A stretch of DNA of 64,000 nt from Candidatus Bathyarchaeum tardum. GTDB taxonomy: Archaea; Thermoproteota; Bathyarchaeia; Bathyarchaeales; Bathyarchaeaceae. Position 1 is the stretch's first letter; every line of letters starts with the position of its first letter. The notes beneath the pieces are model-generated. The model worked only from the letters and a program-made list of their open reading frames with translations, was not told where the DNA came from and did not search any database. The DNA lies in the NCBI GenBank assembly GCA_029762755.1, contig JARVGH010000007.1, positions 51,488 to 115,487 of the forward strand. The letters run 5' to 3'. The position numbers and the translations under genes are program-made. Of the stretch, positions 27,042 to 35,297 are shown one piece after another.

Positions 27042-28115
27042 GTGAAACAAACGCCAAAAACAGTTCTAGTTTATTCGCCAAAGTATCTGTGGCACAAAAC
27101 AGGACCCCGCCATCCTGAGGTTCCATCTCGTCTTCGGGTGATCAATAGGGAACTAAAGAAAAGCGGTATTCTAGGAAACAAGAACTGTTTTGTTGTTGAA
27201 CCAGAACCAGCAAGCATTAACGATTTGAAATTGATTCATGATATTGGTTACATTAATGTAATTAAACAGGTTTGCAGTTGTGGAGGGGGACTGATAGATG
27301 AACAAGATACCGTGGTTTCATCTAAATCGTACGAAGTAGCTCGTTTGGCTGCAGGGGGAGCTTTGAAAGCAGTTGATTATGTGATGGAAAAAAAGTGCAA
27401 TAATGGTTTTGCTTTTGTTAGACCACCAGGGCATCATGCAGGTTTTAATTATCCCATGGGTTTTTGTGTTTTCAATAATGTTGCTTTAGCTGCAGCTCAT
27501 TTGTTAAAGAGTTTCAGTCTTGAACGTGTGTTAATTTTGGACATTGACGCCCATCATGGGAATGGAACCCAAGAAATTTTTTACAATAACGAAAAGGTGC
27601 TTTACATTAGCATGCATGAGGACCCCATCGAGTTTCCGTTAACAGGTTTTGTCGACGAAGTTGGGGAAGGAAAAGGCAAAGGTTATTCTGTTAATGTTCC
27701 TTTTCCTTATGGGATCGATGATAAAATTTTTCTAACAGGTTTCAATGAGGTTGTGGCGCCAATAATTCACCAATACAAACCTCAGTTCATTTTGGTTTCT
27801 ACCGGATTTGACAGCCACTACTCGGATCCAATAGGGAACTTGTATGTATCATCACGTAGTTACATGAAAATTTTTGATTTTGTTTTGGAGATCGCAGCAA
27901 AGTTTTGTCAAGGAAAAATTGTATCGGTTCTAGAGGGCGGTTATAGTATGCAGTTTCTTGGAAAACTTGCATGCGCAGTTACTGCAAAAATGGCTGATAT
28001 TCCATACTTTATCGATGATAAACCGTATTGTGCAGAGCCAATAGTGCAAAAGAAGGCCAAGTTTATGTTAAGACAGATTAAAAAGAGTCAATCTCATTTT
28101 TGGGACTTGAAATGA
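27042..28115 (+). CDS. Histone deacetylase superfamily amidohydrolase
   Basis: A 357-residue zinc hydrolase of the HDAC/AcuC/acetylpolyamine amidohydrolase superfamily. It has HPEVPSRL at the start, the catalytic paired histidines in RPPGHHAGFNYPMGFC, the zinc ligands in LDIDAHHGNGTQ, and STGFDSHYSDP followed by VLEGGYSMQFLG. Archaeal members may deacetylate proteins or polyamines. The GTG start follows AAGGGAAA. Confidence 0.93.
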   Translation: MKQTPKTVLVYSPKYLWHKTGPRHPEVPSRLRVINRELKKSGILGNKNCFVVEPEPASINDLKLIHDIGYINVIKQVCSCGGGLIDEQDTVVSSKSYEVARLAAGGALKAVDYVMEKKCNNGFAFVRPPGHHAGFNYPMGFCVFNNVALAAAHLLKSFSLERVLILDIDAHHGNGTQEIFYNNEKVLYISMHEDPIEFPLTGFVDEVGEGKGKGYSVNVPFPYGIDDKIFLTGFNEVVAPIIHQYKPQFILVSTGFDSHYSDPIGNLYVSSRSYMKIFDFVLEIAAKFCQGKIVSVLEGGYSMQFLGKLACAVTAKMADIPYFIDDKPYCAEPIVQKKAKFMLRQIKKSQSHFWDLK

Positions 28116-28176
28116 AAAGAGCTTTACTAAAAAGATAAATGAACTTAGGTAATAACAAGGTCAATTGGTGAATAAG

Positions 28177-28431
28177 ATGAAAGAGTGGCAGGTTACCCTT
28201 GGGGGTTCCATTGTTATGTTTGCTGCAGGAATTGTTATGTTTTTGTGGGCAAACAGTCTAGAGATTCCAACCACATATTTTGGGTATAATGATTATTTTC
28301 TGGTATCCAATCAGTATTTTACCGTGTTTTTGACGGGTGTACTTTTTGTTGGATTCAGTGGAGCATTTTTGATCTGCACGTTACTGGTTTATCAGTTGGA
28401 ACAAAAAATTGCTAAACTGGAAAAAAACTAA
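28177..28431 (+). CDS. Small two-span membrane protein
   Basis: An 84-residue protein with two predicted spans (about residues 8-28 and 45-70) and a charged C-terminal helix. No family is recognised. The ATG at 28177 follows GGTGA. It lies 14 bases upstream of the M29 peptidase gene, so co-transcription is likely. Confidence 0.72.
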   Translation: MKEWQVTLGGSIVMFAAGIVMFLWANSLEIPTTYFGYNDYFLVSNQYFTVFLTGVLFVGFSGAFLICTLLVYQLEQKIAKLEKN

Positions 28432-28444
28432 CCAATAAGCTGCT

Positions 28445-29482
28445 TTGTTGGCAGAACAAGTTCGTGGAGGAAGCAGGTTGGAGTCTTGGGTTGCTGCAAG
28501 AAATGCGTTGCAGAATGTTCTTGAAGCCTGTGAGGGTGAAAGAATTCTAGTAATATGTGATGAAGAAAAAACAGATATTGGGCAAGCCTTTGCTAAAGGT
28601 GCACTTTCTCTTGGGTTGTGGACTAGGTTTTTGGTTCTTGAAAAACAGAGTGAAATAAGAACTGAGATTCCAGAATATTTGCAGTTGGCCTTATCTCAAA
28701 AACCTGAAATTTTTGTCAACATATTAACTGGGAACCGTGAAGAAACTCCCTTTAGGATCAAGATAATAAAAACAGAAATTGCTGATCGCCAGTCCCGTTT
28801 GGGGCATTGTCCAGGGGTTACTTTGGATATGCTCACAGATGGAGCTTTGGCTTTGTCTGCAGTGGAGCATGAACAGTTGCAAAATCATGCAGATAAACTC
28901 ATGAAGGCATTAGAAGGTGCAGTGAGTGTTAAAGTTTGTAGCAAATCCGGAACAGATTTGACATTGGGGGTTGAGGGTCGTAGTTTTTTCACAGATACCA
29001 AGCTGGATTGGGAGTTGATGAAATGGATGAACTTGCCAACAGGGGAGGTTATTGTTGCTCCTGTAGAAAACAGGATGAATGGAAAGCTTTTTTGTGACTT
29101 GGCTGTTGGCGGTATCGGTAAATTAAGGCACCCAGTAGAGATCAACATAAAAGACGGCAAAGTTGAATCCGTGTTTTGTGAGGATCCAGAACATTTGCGT
29201 AGAATCAAACAGACTTTTTCCACAGACCAGTGGGCGAATGTTGTTGGAGAGTTTGCTTTTGGGATTAATCCGAAAGCTAAGTTCGTAAACGAGTTTTTGG
29301 AGGCAGAAAAAATGTTGGGAACAATCCATGTAGCATTTGGTGCGAACACGGATATGCCAGGGGGCAAGAATTTGTCACAAAATCATATGGATTTGATGGT
29401 TTCGGAACCTACAGTGACAATTACCAAAAAAAATGGAAAAACGGTTGCTGTGCTTCAAAAAGGCGTGTTTTTAGTCACTTGA
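28445..29482 (+). CDS. M29-family aminopeptidase
   Basis: A 345-residue metallopeptidase of the thermophilic aminopeptidase (AmpS/AmpT) group. The C-terminal half shows the metal-binding pattern: GEVIVAPVENRMNG, VVGEFAFGINP, HVAFGANTDMPGG and a late NHMDLMV. It releases N-terminal residues from peptides in the cytoplasm. The TTG start lacks a clear ribosome site. Its last 12 bases overlap the convergent gene at 29471. Confidence 0.88.
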   Translation: MLAEQVRGGSRLESWVAARNALQNVLEACEGERILVICDEEKTDIGQAFAKGALSLGLWTRFLVLEKQSEIRTEIPEYLQLALSQKPEIFVNILTGNREETPFRIKIIKTEIADRQSRLGHCPGVTLDMLTDGALALSAVEHEQLQNHADKLMKALEGAVSVKVCSKSGTDLTLGVEGRSFFTDTKLDWELMKWMNLPTGEVIVAPVENRMNGKLFCDLAVGGIGKLRHPVEINIKDGKVESVFCEDPEHLRRIKQTFSTDQWANVVGEFAFGINPKAKFVNEFLEAEKMLGTIHVAFGANTDMPGGKNLSQNHMDLMVSEPTVTITKKNGKTVAVLQKGVFLVT

Positions 29483-29761
29483 AACTGTAGTTTCTTCTTG
29501 TTCAGTGAGGGATTCGTCAAGAATTTTTCCGATGGTTTCGTAGGAGCTCTCTTTTATGATTCCTTGCTGCACTAGGACTTGGAGCATTTCAGCAAAGTTT
29601 TCTTTGGTTAAGACTCCGGTTTGCATTAATTCGTTGATAGTATCCAGTTCTTTGTGTTTAATTGTTTTGTCTTTTCTTGCAAGGTGCACAATTATGATTA
29701 AAAGAAGGGCAACCAACCCGGCTAGAGGAAGAATTAGAAAATAGAACTCTGCGGGATCCAT
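29471..29761 (-). CDS. Membrane protein with SHOCT-like C-terminal helices
   Basis: About 96 residues: one N-terminal span (FYFLILPLAGLVALLLIIIV), then a short helical module in which DTINELMQTGVLTKENFAEM and QQGIIKESSYETI alternate, like the SHOCT domain often found after a membrane anchor. The ATG at 29761 places the span at the N-terminus; a longer frame from 29824 adds 21 residues. Function unknown. Confidence 0.65.
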   Translation of the reverse strand: MDPAEFYFLILPLAGLVALLLIIIVHLARKDKTIKHKELDTINELMQTGVLTKENFAEMLQVLVQQGIIKESSYETIGKILDESLTEQEETTVSSD

Positions 29762-29885
29762 GATGGGATATTGTTTTGGGAGTAATATACTGTTTATGAA
29801 TTCGGGGTAAATTTTAACCTGCAAAAGCGATACAGTAAAACATTACAATTGGTAACTAAAATTACTAAAAAAGCAGGTAAAACAT

Positions 29886-31091
29886 ATGAAGTACATACTT
29901 ATTCTTGGAGACGGAATGGCAGATTACCCAATAGCCGAACTTGGCGACAAAACACCCCTTCAAGTGGCAAACAAGCCCAACATGGATTTAATTGCAGCCA
30001 AAGGCCAGAACGGATTATTGAAAACAGTTCCAGATAGCATGAATCCAGGTTCGGGACCTGCAATTTTGTCTGTTCTAGGCTACGATCCACAGGTATATTA
30101 TTCAGGACGAGGACCATTAGAAGCAGCCGGCAGAAACATCCATTTGAACAAACAAGATGTAGCCTTTAGATGCAATTTGATTACAGAAAAAGACGGTAAA
30201 TTGATTGATTATGCTGCAGACCACATTTCAAGTAAAGAAGCTTCTCAGCTGATAGAAGAAATCAAGGAAAAAACGCCCAGACCAGATAATATTGAATTTT
30301 TTGTTGGTTTGGATTATCGACATTTTTTGGTAATCCGAGATTACTTACCTAAAGAAATAGTGGATTGCACCTTGCCACATAATGCGATTGGAGAAAAGGT
30401 TTCAGACATTTTGCCAAAGGCAGAATCTGAAAAAGCAAAAAATGTAGAAAAAGAACTAAAGGAGATGATTTTGAGTTCTAAGGCAATTTTGGAAAATCAT
30501 CCTGTGAATCTTGCCCGAGCAAAAGTTGGTAAAAATCCAGGCAACATGATTTGGCCGTGGGGTGGGGGTCGCGTTCCTGTTTTGCCTACGTTTAAAGAGC
30601 GGTTTGGTGTAAGTTCAGCAGTGATTTCTGCGGTAGATTTAGTGAAAGGCATTGGGAGGTATGCAGGAATGAAGGTTGTCGAGGTCCCCGGTGTTACAGG
30701 TTTATTTGATACTAACTATGAGGGAAAAGCCGATTATGCGTTAGAGGCATTGAATGATTATGATTTGGTGTTTGTTCATGTGGAAGCTCCAGATGAAGCA
30801 GGGCACGCTAAAGACTACGAACTAAAAATTAAGACGATTGAGGATTTGGACAAACGGCTGATTGGGCGCATAATGGATAACATCGATCAGGATGTTGCCC
30901 TTGCTGTTTTGCCTGACCATCCCACTCCGATAAAAATTGGCACCCACACCCGTGACCCCGTGCCCTTTGCAATATACAATCCAACAAACCCCCCTGATAA
31001 TATCAAACAATTCGACGAACAAAACGCCAAAAACGGCAAATATGGCACAATAGAAGGACCAACCTTCATGACAAAATTTCTAAACAAATAA
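29886..31091 (+). CDS. Phosphoglycerate mutase-like protein; candidate homoserine kinase
   Basis: A 401-residue alkaline-phosphatase-superfamily protein of the archaeal cofactor-independent phosphoglycerate mutase group. It has LILGDGMADYPI (metal ligand), the catalytic serine in MNPGSGPAILSVLGYDP, YYSGRGPLEAAG, HVEAPDEAGHAKD and LPDHPTPIKIGTHTRDPVPF. Canonical mutases have serine-aspartate after the glycine; here it is serine-glycine. The DGMADYPI start resembles the subgroup proposed as homoserine kinases. It lies 5' of homoserine dehydrogenase and aspartate kinase, which supports that reading, and no GHMP homoserine kinase is present in the cluster. Mutase activity remains possible. Confidence 0.85.
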   Translation: MKYILILGDGMADYPIAELGDKTPLQVANKPNMDLIAAKGQNGLLKTVPDSMNPGSGPAILSVLGYDPQVYYSGRGPLEAAGRNIHLNKQDVAFRCNLITEKDGKLIDYAADHISSKEASQLIEEIKEKTPRPDNIEFFVGLDYRHFLVIRDYLPKEIVDCTLPHNAIGEKVSDILPKAESEKAKNVEKELKEMILSSKAILENHPVNLARAKVGKNPGNMIWPWGGGRVPVLPTFKERFGVSSAVISAVDLVKGIGRYAGMKVVEVPGVTGLFDTNYEGKADYALEALNDYDLVFVHVEAPDEAGHAKDYELKIKTIEDLDKRLIGRIMDNIDQDVALAVLPDHPTPIKIGTHTRDPVPFAIYNPTNPPDNIKQFDEQNAKNGKYGTIEGPTFMTKFLNK

Positions 31092-31488
31092 TCAGTTTAA
31101 CAGCAAGGTTCAAAACACGGCCATAAATTAAGTCAAAAAACAATAGCAGCATAAAAATTTGCTCCTTCTTTAGAATTACTGAAATCCATGTATCTAGTTT
31201 CAGGATTCATCATTATTTCACTGTCCCATTGAAGCTCTTAATCTATCTGCAAAATATCGTGAAATATCCATGTTCAACCTGCTGGGCATGCAATTATCTG
31301 ACCACAATGAATAATTGTCATAACCAATTTGCTCAAATCTTAAAAAAATTGATGCTTTAGTTCCAAAGAATCCAAAATTAGGTGTATACAAAGGTTGATT
31401 GGTTGTGGTGATTATTTATTAGTCGTAATTGTAATTATGGGTGTTAATGTAATTAGTGGTTAACGTATGGAGCAGGTTGAGCGATAGA
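31092..31488. other. Intergenic region with possible small-gene remnant
   Basis: About 400 bases without a clear gene. On the minus strand two short coding-looking frames abut: one starting MDISRYFADRLRASMGQ near 31270 and one with MNPETRYMDFSNSKEGANFY ending near 31124. They are in different frames and may be a decayed gene or a microprotein. A promoter for hom must lie in the AT-rich last 80 bases. No tRNA or other RNA was recognised. Confidence 0.3.
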
Positions 31489-32514
31489 ATGAGGATTATT
31501 TTGGTGGGTTGGGGCGTTGTTGGTCAGAGTTTGGCTCAAATTTTTTTGGACCGAAAAAAGGATTTGGCGAAAAAGTATGGTTTTCGCCCCCGAATTGTTG
31601 CAGTAGTTGATAAAAAAGGCGCAGCCATAAACCCGAAAGGGTTAGACCTTAAAGAAATGCTCAAATTAAAAAAACAGCACGGAACGGTCTCGGCAAGCAT
31701 TCAATACGGCAAATCCGACATGACCGCCCTAGAAGTCATCGAATCTGTTGAGGCAGAAGCCATGATAGAAGTAAGCCCTACCAACATCGAAACCGCCGAA
31801 CCGGGACTATCATATATCAAATCTGCATTCAAAACAAGCAAACACGTGGTTACCACAAACAAAGGACCATTAGCTTTAGCCTTGCCTGCTTTGACTGAGC
31901 TTGCAGAATTCAACAACGTTCAACTAAGATTTAGCGGAACCGTAGGTGCAGGAACCCCAGTTTTGGAGTTTGCCAAAAACTGTTTGCAGGGCGACAAAAT
32001 CCTTTCAGTTAGCGGAATTTTGAACGGAACAACCAACTATATCTTAACGGAAATGGACGAAAAACACCTCACTTTTGATGTAGCTCTGAAAGCAGCCCAA
32101 GAACTAGGTTTTGCTGAAGCGGATCCTACCATGGATGTTGATGGTTACGATGCAGCGGCAAAACTTGTGATTATGGCGAACTGGATTATGGATAAAAAAG
32201 TCACAATTAACGACGTGGAAATTAAGGGGATACGGGATGTTTCAGCTAAAGACATTGCTGAGGCTAACAAGAAAGGCTGCACCATTAAACTGATTGGCTC
32301 CATTACAGAAAAACTAAAAGTTGAGCCTCAACAAATATCCAAACATCATCCCTTGGCTGTGGACGGGGCATTGAACGCAGTGACCTTTGTTTCCGAGTCA
32401 GCGGGAGAACAAACAATAATTGGTCTAGGAGCAGGCGGAGTCGAAACCGCAAGCGCAGTACTGCGAGACCTTCTAGACATAAAACAAACTATCGCCCACA
32501 AAATGGCAACATAA
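31489..32514 (+). CDS. hom: Homoserine dehydrogenase
   Basis: A 341-residue NAD(P)-dependent enzyme reducing aspartate semialdehyde to homoserine. It has the VGWGVVGQSLA nucleotide loop, VVTTNKGPLAL, GTVGAGTPVLEF, LNGTTNYILTEM and EADPTMDVDGYDAAAK with the catalytic lysine. There is no C-terminal ACT domain. The ATG at 31489 is chosen since the nucleotide loop normally begins at residue 2-5; a GTG at 31456 would add 11 residues. Aspartate kinase follows after 16 bases. Confidence 0.95.
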   Translation: MRIILVGWGVVGQSLAQIFLDRKKDLAKKYGFRPRIVAVVDKKGAAINPKGLDLKEMLKLKKQHGTVSASIQYGKSDMTALEVIESVEAEAMIEVSPTNIETAEPGLSYIKSAFKTSKHVVTTNKGPLALALPALTELAEFNNVQLRFSGTVGAGTPVLEFAKNCLQGDKILSVSGILNGTTNYILTEMDEKHLTFDVALKAAQELGFAEADPTMDVDGYDAAAKLVIMANWIMDKKVTINDVEIKGIRDVSAKDIAEANKKGCTIKLIGSITEKLKVEPQQISKHHPLAVDGALNAVTFVSESAGEQTIIGLGAGGVETASAVLRDLLDIKQTIAHKMAT

Positions 32515-32530
32515 CAAGGAGAAAAAAAGC

Positions 32531-33937
32531 TTGAAAAAAATAGTCATGAAATTTGGAGGTAGCTCTGTCGCCAATGGCGAAAAAATCCGCAACGTAGCAA
32601 ACCTGATTAAAGACAACAAAAACGATAACCAAATAGTGGTAGTTGTTTCAGCTCTGCAAGGAATAACTAACCAACTAATTCAAGCAGCTGTACAGGCAAA
32701 GACAGGCAACACCAAATTCATCAAAGAATTCAAGCAAGAAATCCTTGAACGCCACCAAACCACAATAAAAGAGGCAATCCAAGACACAGTAATCCAAGAA
32801 ATCGTTTGGAAACTAGTAGAATCCAGAATATGTGAACTAGAACAAGTACTAACTGGAATCAGCTACGTGGGAGAACTCACCCCAAAATCCCGAGACCTTG
32901 TAATCTCTTTTGGAGAAAAACTGTCTGCCCCAATCGTAAGCGCAACTTTAAATGATATAAGGGTAACTTCGGAACATTTCACAGGGGGAGAAGCAGGGAT
33001 AGTAACTGACTCAAACTTTGGAGAAGCTAGTTTGCTGATGAACGTTACTAAATTTGAACTCAAAAAGAACATAGAACCCCTCTTAGAGAAGGGAACGGTC
33101 CCAGTAATCACAGGGTTTATCGCCCAAACCCAAAACGGAGAAACCACCACTGTAGGTAGAGGAGGATCAGATTACACAGCCACTATCGTAGGGGCAGCCC
33201 TTGAAGCCGAAGAAATCTGGATATGGACCGACGTAGACGGCTTGATGACCTCAGACCCTAAACTGGTTCCTGAAGCAAAAATAATCCCAAAAATTAGCTT
33301 CCAAGAAGCAACCGAACTAACAATCTTTGGCGCAAAAGCAATGCACCCCCGAGCCCTTGAACCCGCAAGAAAAGAAGGTATACCCGTAAGAATCAGAAAC
33401 GTGTTCAACCCAAGCAACCATGGAACCCTGATAATGGAAAACGGCAAACTGGAAACAAAAAATGGAGTTAAAGCAGTAACTATCGTCAAAAACGTTGCCC
33501 TTATAACCGTCAGCGGCTCAGGCATGGTTGGTGCCCCTGGAACGGCAGCCAAAGTTTTTGAAGTTCTGGGAAAAGAAAACATCAACATATTGATGATTTC
33601 CCAAAGTGTTTCTGAAGCTAACATTTCCATAGTAATTCATCGAAGCCTTCTGGAACGGGCAGTTAACACCCTTGAACTTGCATTGCTAGGAAAAGAATTC
33701 ATCCATGAAATCATCTCCGAAGACGACGTATGCGTAGTCGCAGTCCTAGGCGCAGGCATGAAAGGCATGGTAGGTGTAGCTTCCAGAATCTTTTCAGCAG
33801 TAGCTAGCAAAAAAATCAACGTTAACATGATAGCCCAAGGCTCATCTGAACTCAACGTGTCCTTTGTGGTCAAAGAAAAAGACGGACCAGAAACAGTCAA
33901 AGCAATTCACAAAGAATTCAAACTGGACGAAAAATAA
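32531..33937 (+). CDS. thrA: Aspartate kinase (threonine-branch copy)
   Basis: A 468-residue aspartate kinase with KFGGSSVANGEKI at the N-terminus, a helical insertion, SYVGELTPKSRDLVISFGE, TTVGRGGSDYTA and two to three ACT repeats from about residue 310 (GAPGTAAKVFEVLGKENINI, GMKGMVGVASRIFSAV). The TTG start has GGAG nine bases before it. ACT domains suggest feedback control, here probably by threonine or lysine. It is distinct from the 419-residue copy at 9085-10344; the symbol reflects context only. Confidence 0.93.
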   Translation: MKKIVMKFGGSSVANGEKIRNVANLIKDNKNDNQIVVVVSALQGITNQLIQAAVQAKTGNTKFIKEFKQEILERHQTTIKEAIQDTVIQEIVWKLVESRICELEQVLTGISYVGELTPKSRDLVISFGEKLSAPIVSATLNDIRVTSEHFTGGEAGIVTDSNFGEASLLMNVTKFELKKNIEPLLEKGTVPVITGFIAQTQNGETTTVGRGGSDYTATIVGAALEAEEIWIWTDVDGLMTSDPKLVPEAKIIPKISFQEATELTIFGAKAMHPRALEPARKEGIPVRIRNVFNPSNHGTLIMENGKLETKNGVKAVTIVKNVALITVSGSGMVGAPGTAAKVFEVLGKENINILMISQSVSEANISIVIHRSLLERAVNTLELALLGKEFIHEIISEDDVCVVAVLGAGMKGMVGVASRIFSAVASKKINVNMIAQGSSELNVSFVVKEKDGPETVKAIHKEFKLDEK

Positions 33938-33989
33938 GCTCTACACCTTTTCATTTTTTTGTTCTTTACTAGTTAGTTTCAAAAAGGGT

Positions 33990-34000
33990 AAAGTTTTAAA
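33990..34000 (+). promoter_or_regulatory. Putative TATA box of the C/D-box sRNA
   Basis: AAGTTTTAAAC lies about 26 bases upstream of the predicted sRNA start near 34020, the distance expected for an archaeal TATA element. Confidence 0.4.
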
Positions 34001-34023
34001 CATGCACACCTTACCGAGTAGTT

Positions 34024-34077
34024 GTGATGAGGGACACCATTCTGAACCTTCGTAATGATGAGATGGAGCGACTCTGA
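34024..34077 (+). ncRNA. C/D-box sRNA (2'-O-methylation guide)
   Basis: All four boxes occur in the right order and spacing: box C GTGATGA (34024-34030), an 11-base guide, box D' CTGA (34042-34045), a 9-base spacer, box C' ATGATGA (34055-34061), a 12-base guide, and box D CTGA (34074-34077). GTT before box C can pair with AAC after box D. Such RNAs assemble with L7Ae, Nop5 and fibrillarin and guide methylation at the base paired five positions upstream of D or D'. Targets were not identified. Confidence 0.85.
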
Positions 34078-34230
34078 AACGGCTTACGGACCATAACAAA
34101 CAATGTTAAAGTCCATGTAGACGCAAAACTGTAAATAATGCAGAAAGCGGATGACAACAAAGCTAAAAACTCACGTAACCTTTAAGAAGCACAGAAAGGG
34201 AAAAAGTATCCGAAAAGGAAAGCGATCAAT

Positions 34231-34320
34231 ATGGCACGACATCACGGCATGACAAAAAAGACCGCCAAAAAGAAACAAAAACGAGTAAAGAAGAAAAGAC
34301 AAAAAAGACGGAAGAGGTAA
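34231..34320 (+). CDS. Possible very basic microprotein (29 residues)
   Basis: A 29-codon frame beginning MARHHGMTKKTAKKKQKR and ending KRQKRRKR; most residues are lysine or arginine. A second basic frame of 33 codons (34151-34252, starting MTTKLKTHVTFKKHRKGKSI) overlaps its start in another frame, so one base change would fuse the two into about 56 residues. Highly basic short proteins in archaea can be ribosomal or nucleic-acid binding, but purine-rich DNA also produces such frames by chance. Confidence 0.3.
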   Translation: MARHHGMTKKTAKKKQKRVKKKRQKRRKR

Positions 34321-34466
34321 AACTAAGATTGCCCGTTTTTCTCATTTCTTTTGCACCAAAAATGTGCCACTAAAAGGCACTTACTAAAATTTTGATTTAC
34401 GAAACCCACATCATATAAAGTGGATATTATAATTAGCGAAAATGTTGTTGTTCTTAGGTTTTATAA

Positions 34467-35297
34467 TCAAACCATCGCGGGAAAAAGAACTGCACTTAAC
34501 GAAGGAATTGAAACATTAAGCCAAATGTAAACTGCAACTATTAACATCAAAACAGAGATCACAACCAGTACATAATCAGACCGCTTCAACTTGAGGGCAT
34601 ACAAATTTGTACGATTTTTGCTAGCACCCCAGGCACGGGATTCCATCGCTTCAGCAAGTTCAAGGCTTCTTCGAATTGCATTCACTATCAATGGAATAAG
34701 AATTGGAATATAATTTCTGACCCGTTTAAGCAAGTTTCCACGCTCTAGTTCTAGCCCGCGGGCTTTTTGGGCATCCATTATGGTTTGGGCTTCGTCAGCT
34801 AAAACGGGAACGAAACGAACCGCAGTAGTGAAAGCAAAACAAAACTCGTAAGGAACATGACTTTGCTGCAGGGCTAACCCGAGATGATCGGGGGAAGTTG
34901 TTAAAAAGAAAACAGAAAAAGATGCAATTAAAACAACAAAACGCAGGGTCATTGATATGGAGCGCTCCAACAGCACCAAATATTCGAAAGCAGTATCCAC
35001 TGGAGGAGTTATTTGAGGAAACGATGCAGGATACAAGAACCCAAAAATGAAGTTAGTTGCAAAAATAAACACTGCCAACAGTAAGGCACCTCGCAGGGAA
35101 CGCAACCATTGACGGTTAACTTTGGCGACAAATACGAAAGGCAAAGGAACCATAAACAAAACAAGCAACGCGAACAGGTTCGTGAACAGGATAGCCATAA
35201 CAAACAAGACTAAAACAAAGAAAAACTTGACCCGTGGGTCTAAATCATGAACCAAAGAAGAAACTTTTCTGAACTTGAATCCTTCAAAAACGCTCAT
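34467..35297 (-). CDS. ecfT: ECF transporter transmembrane component EcfT
   Basis: A 276-residue CbiQ/EcfT-family membrane protein with about five or six spans. It has the N-terminal LDPRVKFF motif and the two coupling-helix arginine motifs, AQKARGLELERG near residue 170 and AMESRAWGASKNRT near residue 215, which dock on the ATPases. It overlaps the upstream ATPase gene by four bases. It couples ATP hydrolysis to vitamin or metal uptake through an S component that is not encoded here. Confidence 0.94.
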   Translation of the reverse strand: MSVFEGFKFRKVSSLVHDLDPRVKFFFVLVLFVMAILFTNLFALLVLFMVPLPFVFVAKVNRQWLRSLRGALLLAVFIFATNFIFGFLYPASFPQITPPVDTAFEYLVLLERSISMTLRFVVLIASFSVFFLTTSPDHLGLALQQSHVPYEFCFAFTTAVRFVPVLADEAQTIMDAQKARGLELERGNLLKRVRNYIPILIPLIVNAIRRSLELAEAMESRAWGASKNRTNLYALKLKRSDYVLVVISVLMLIVAVYIWLNVSIPSLSAVLFPAMV

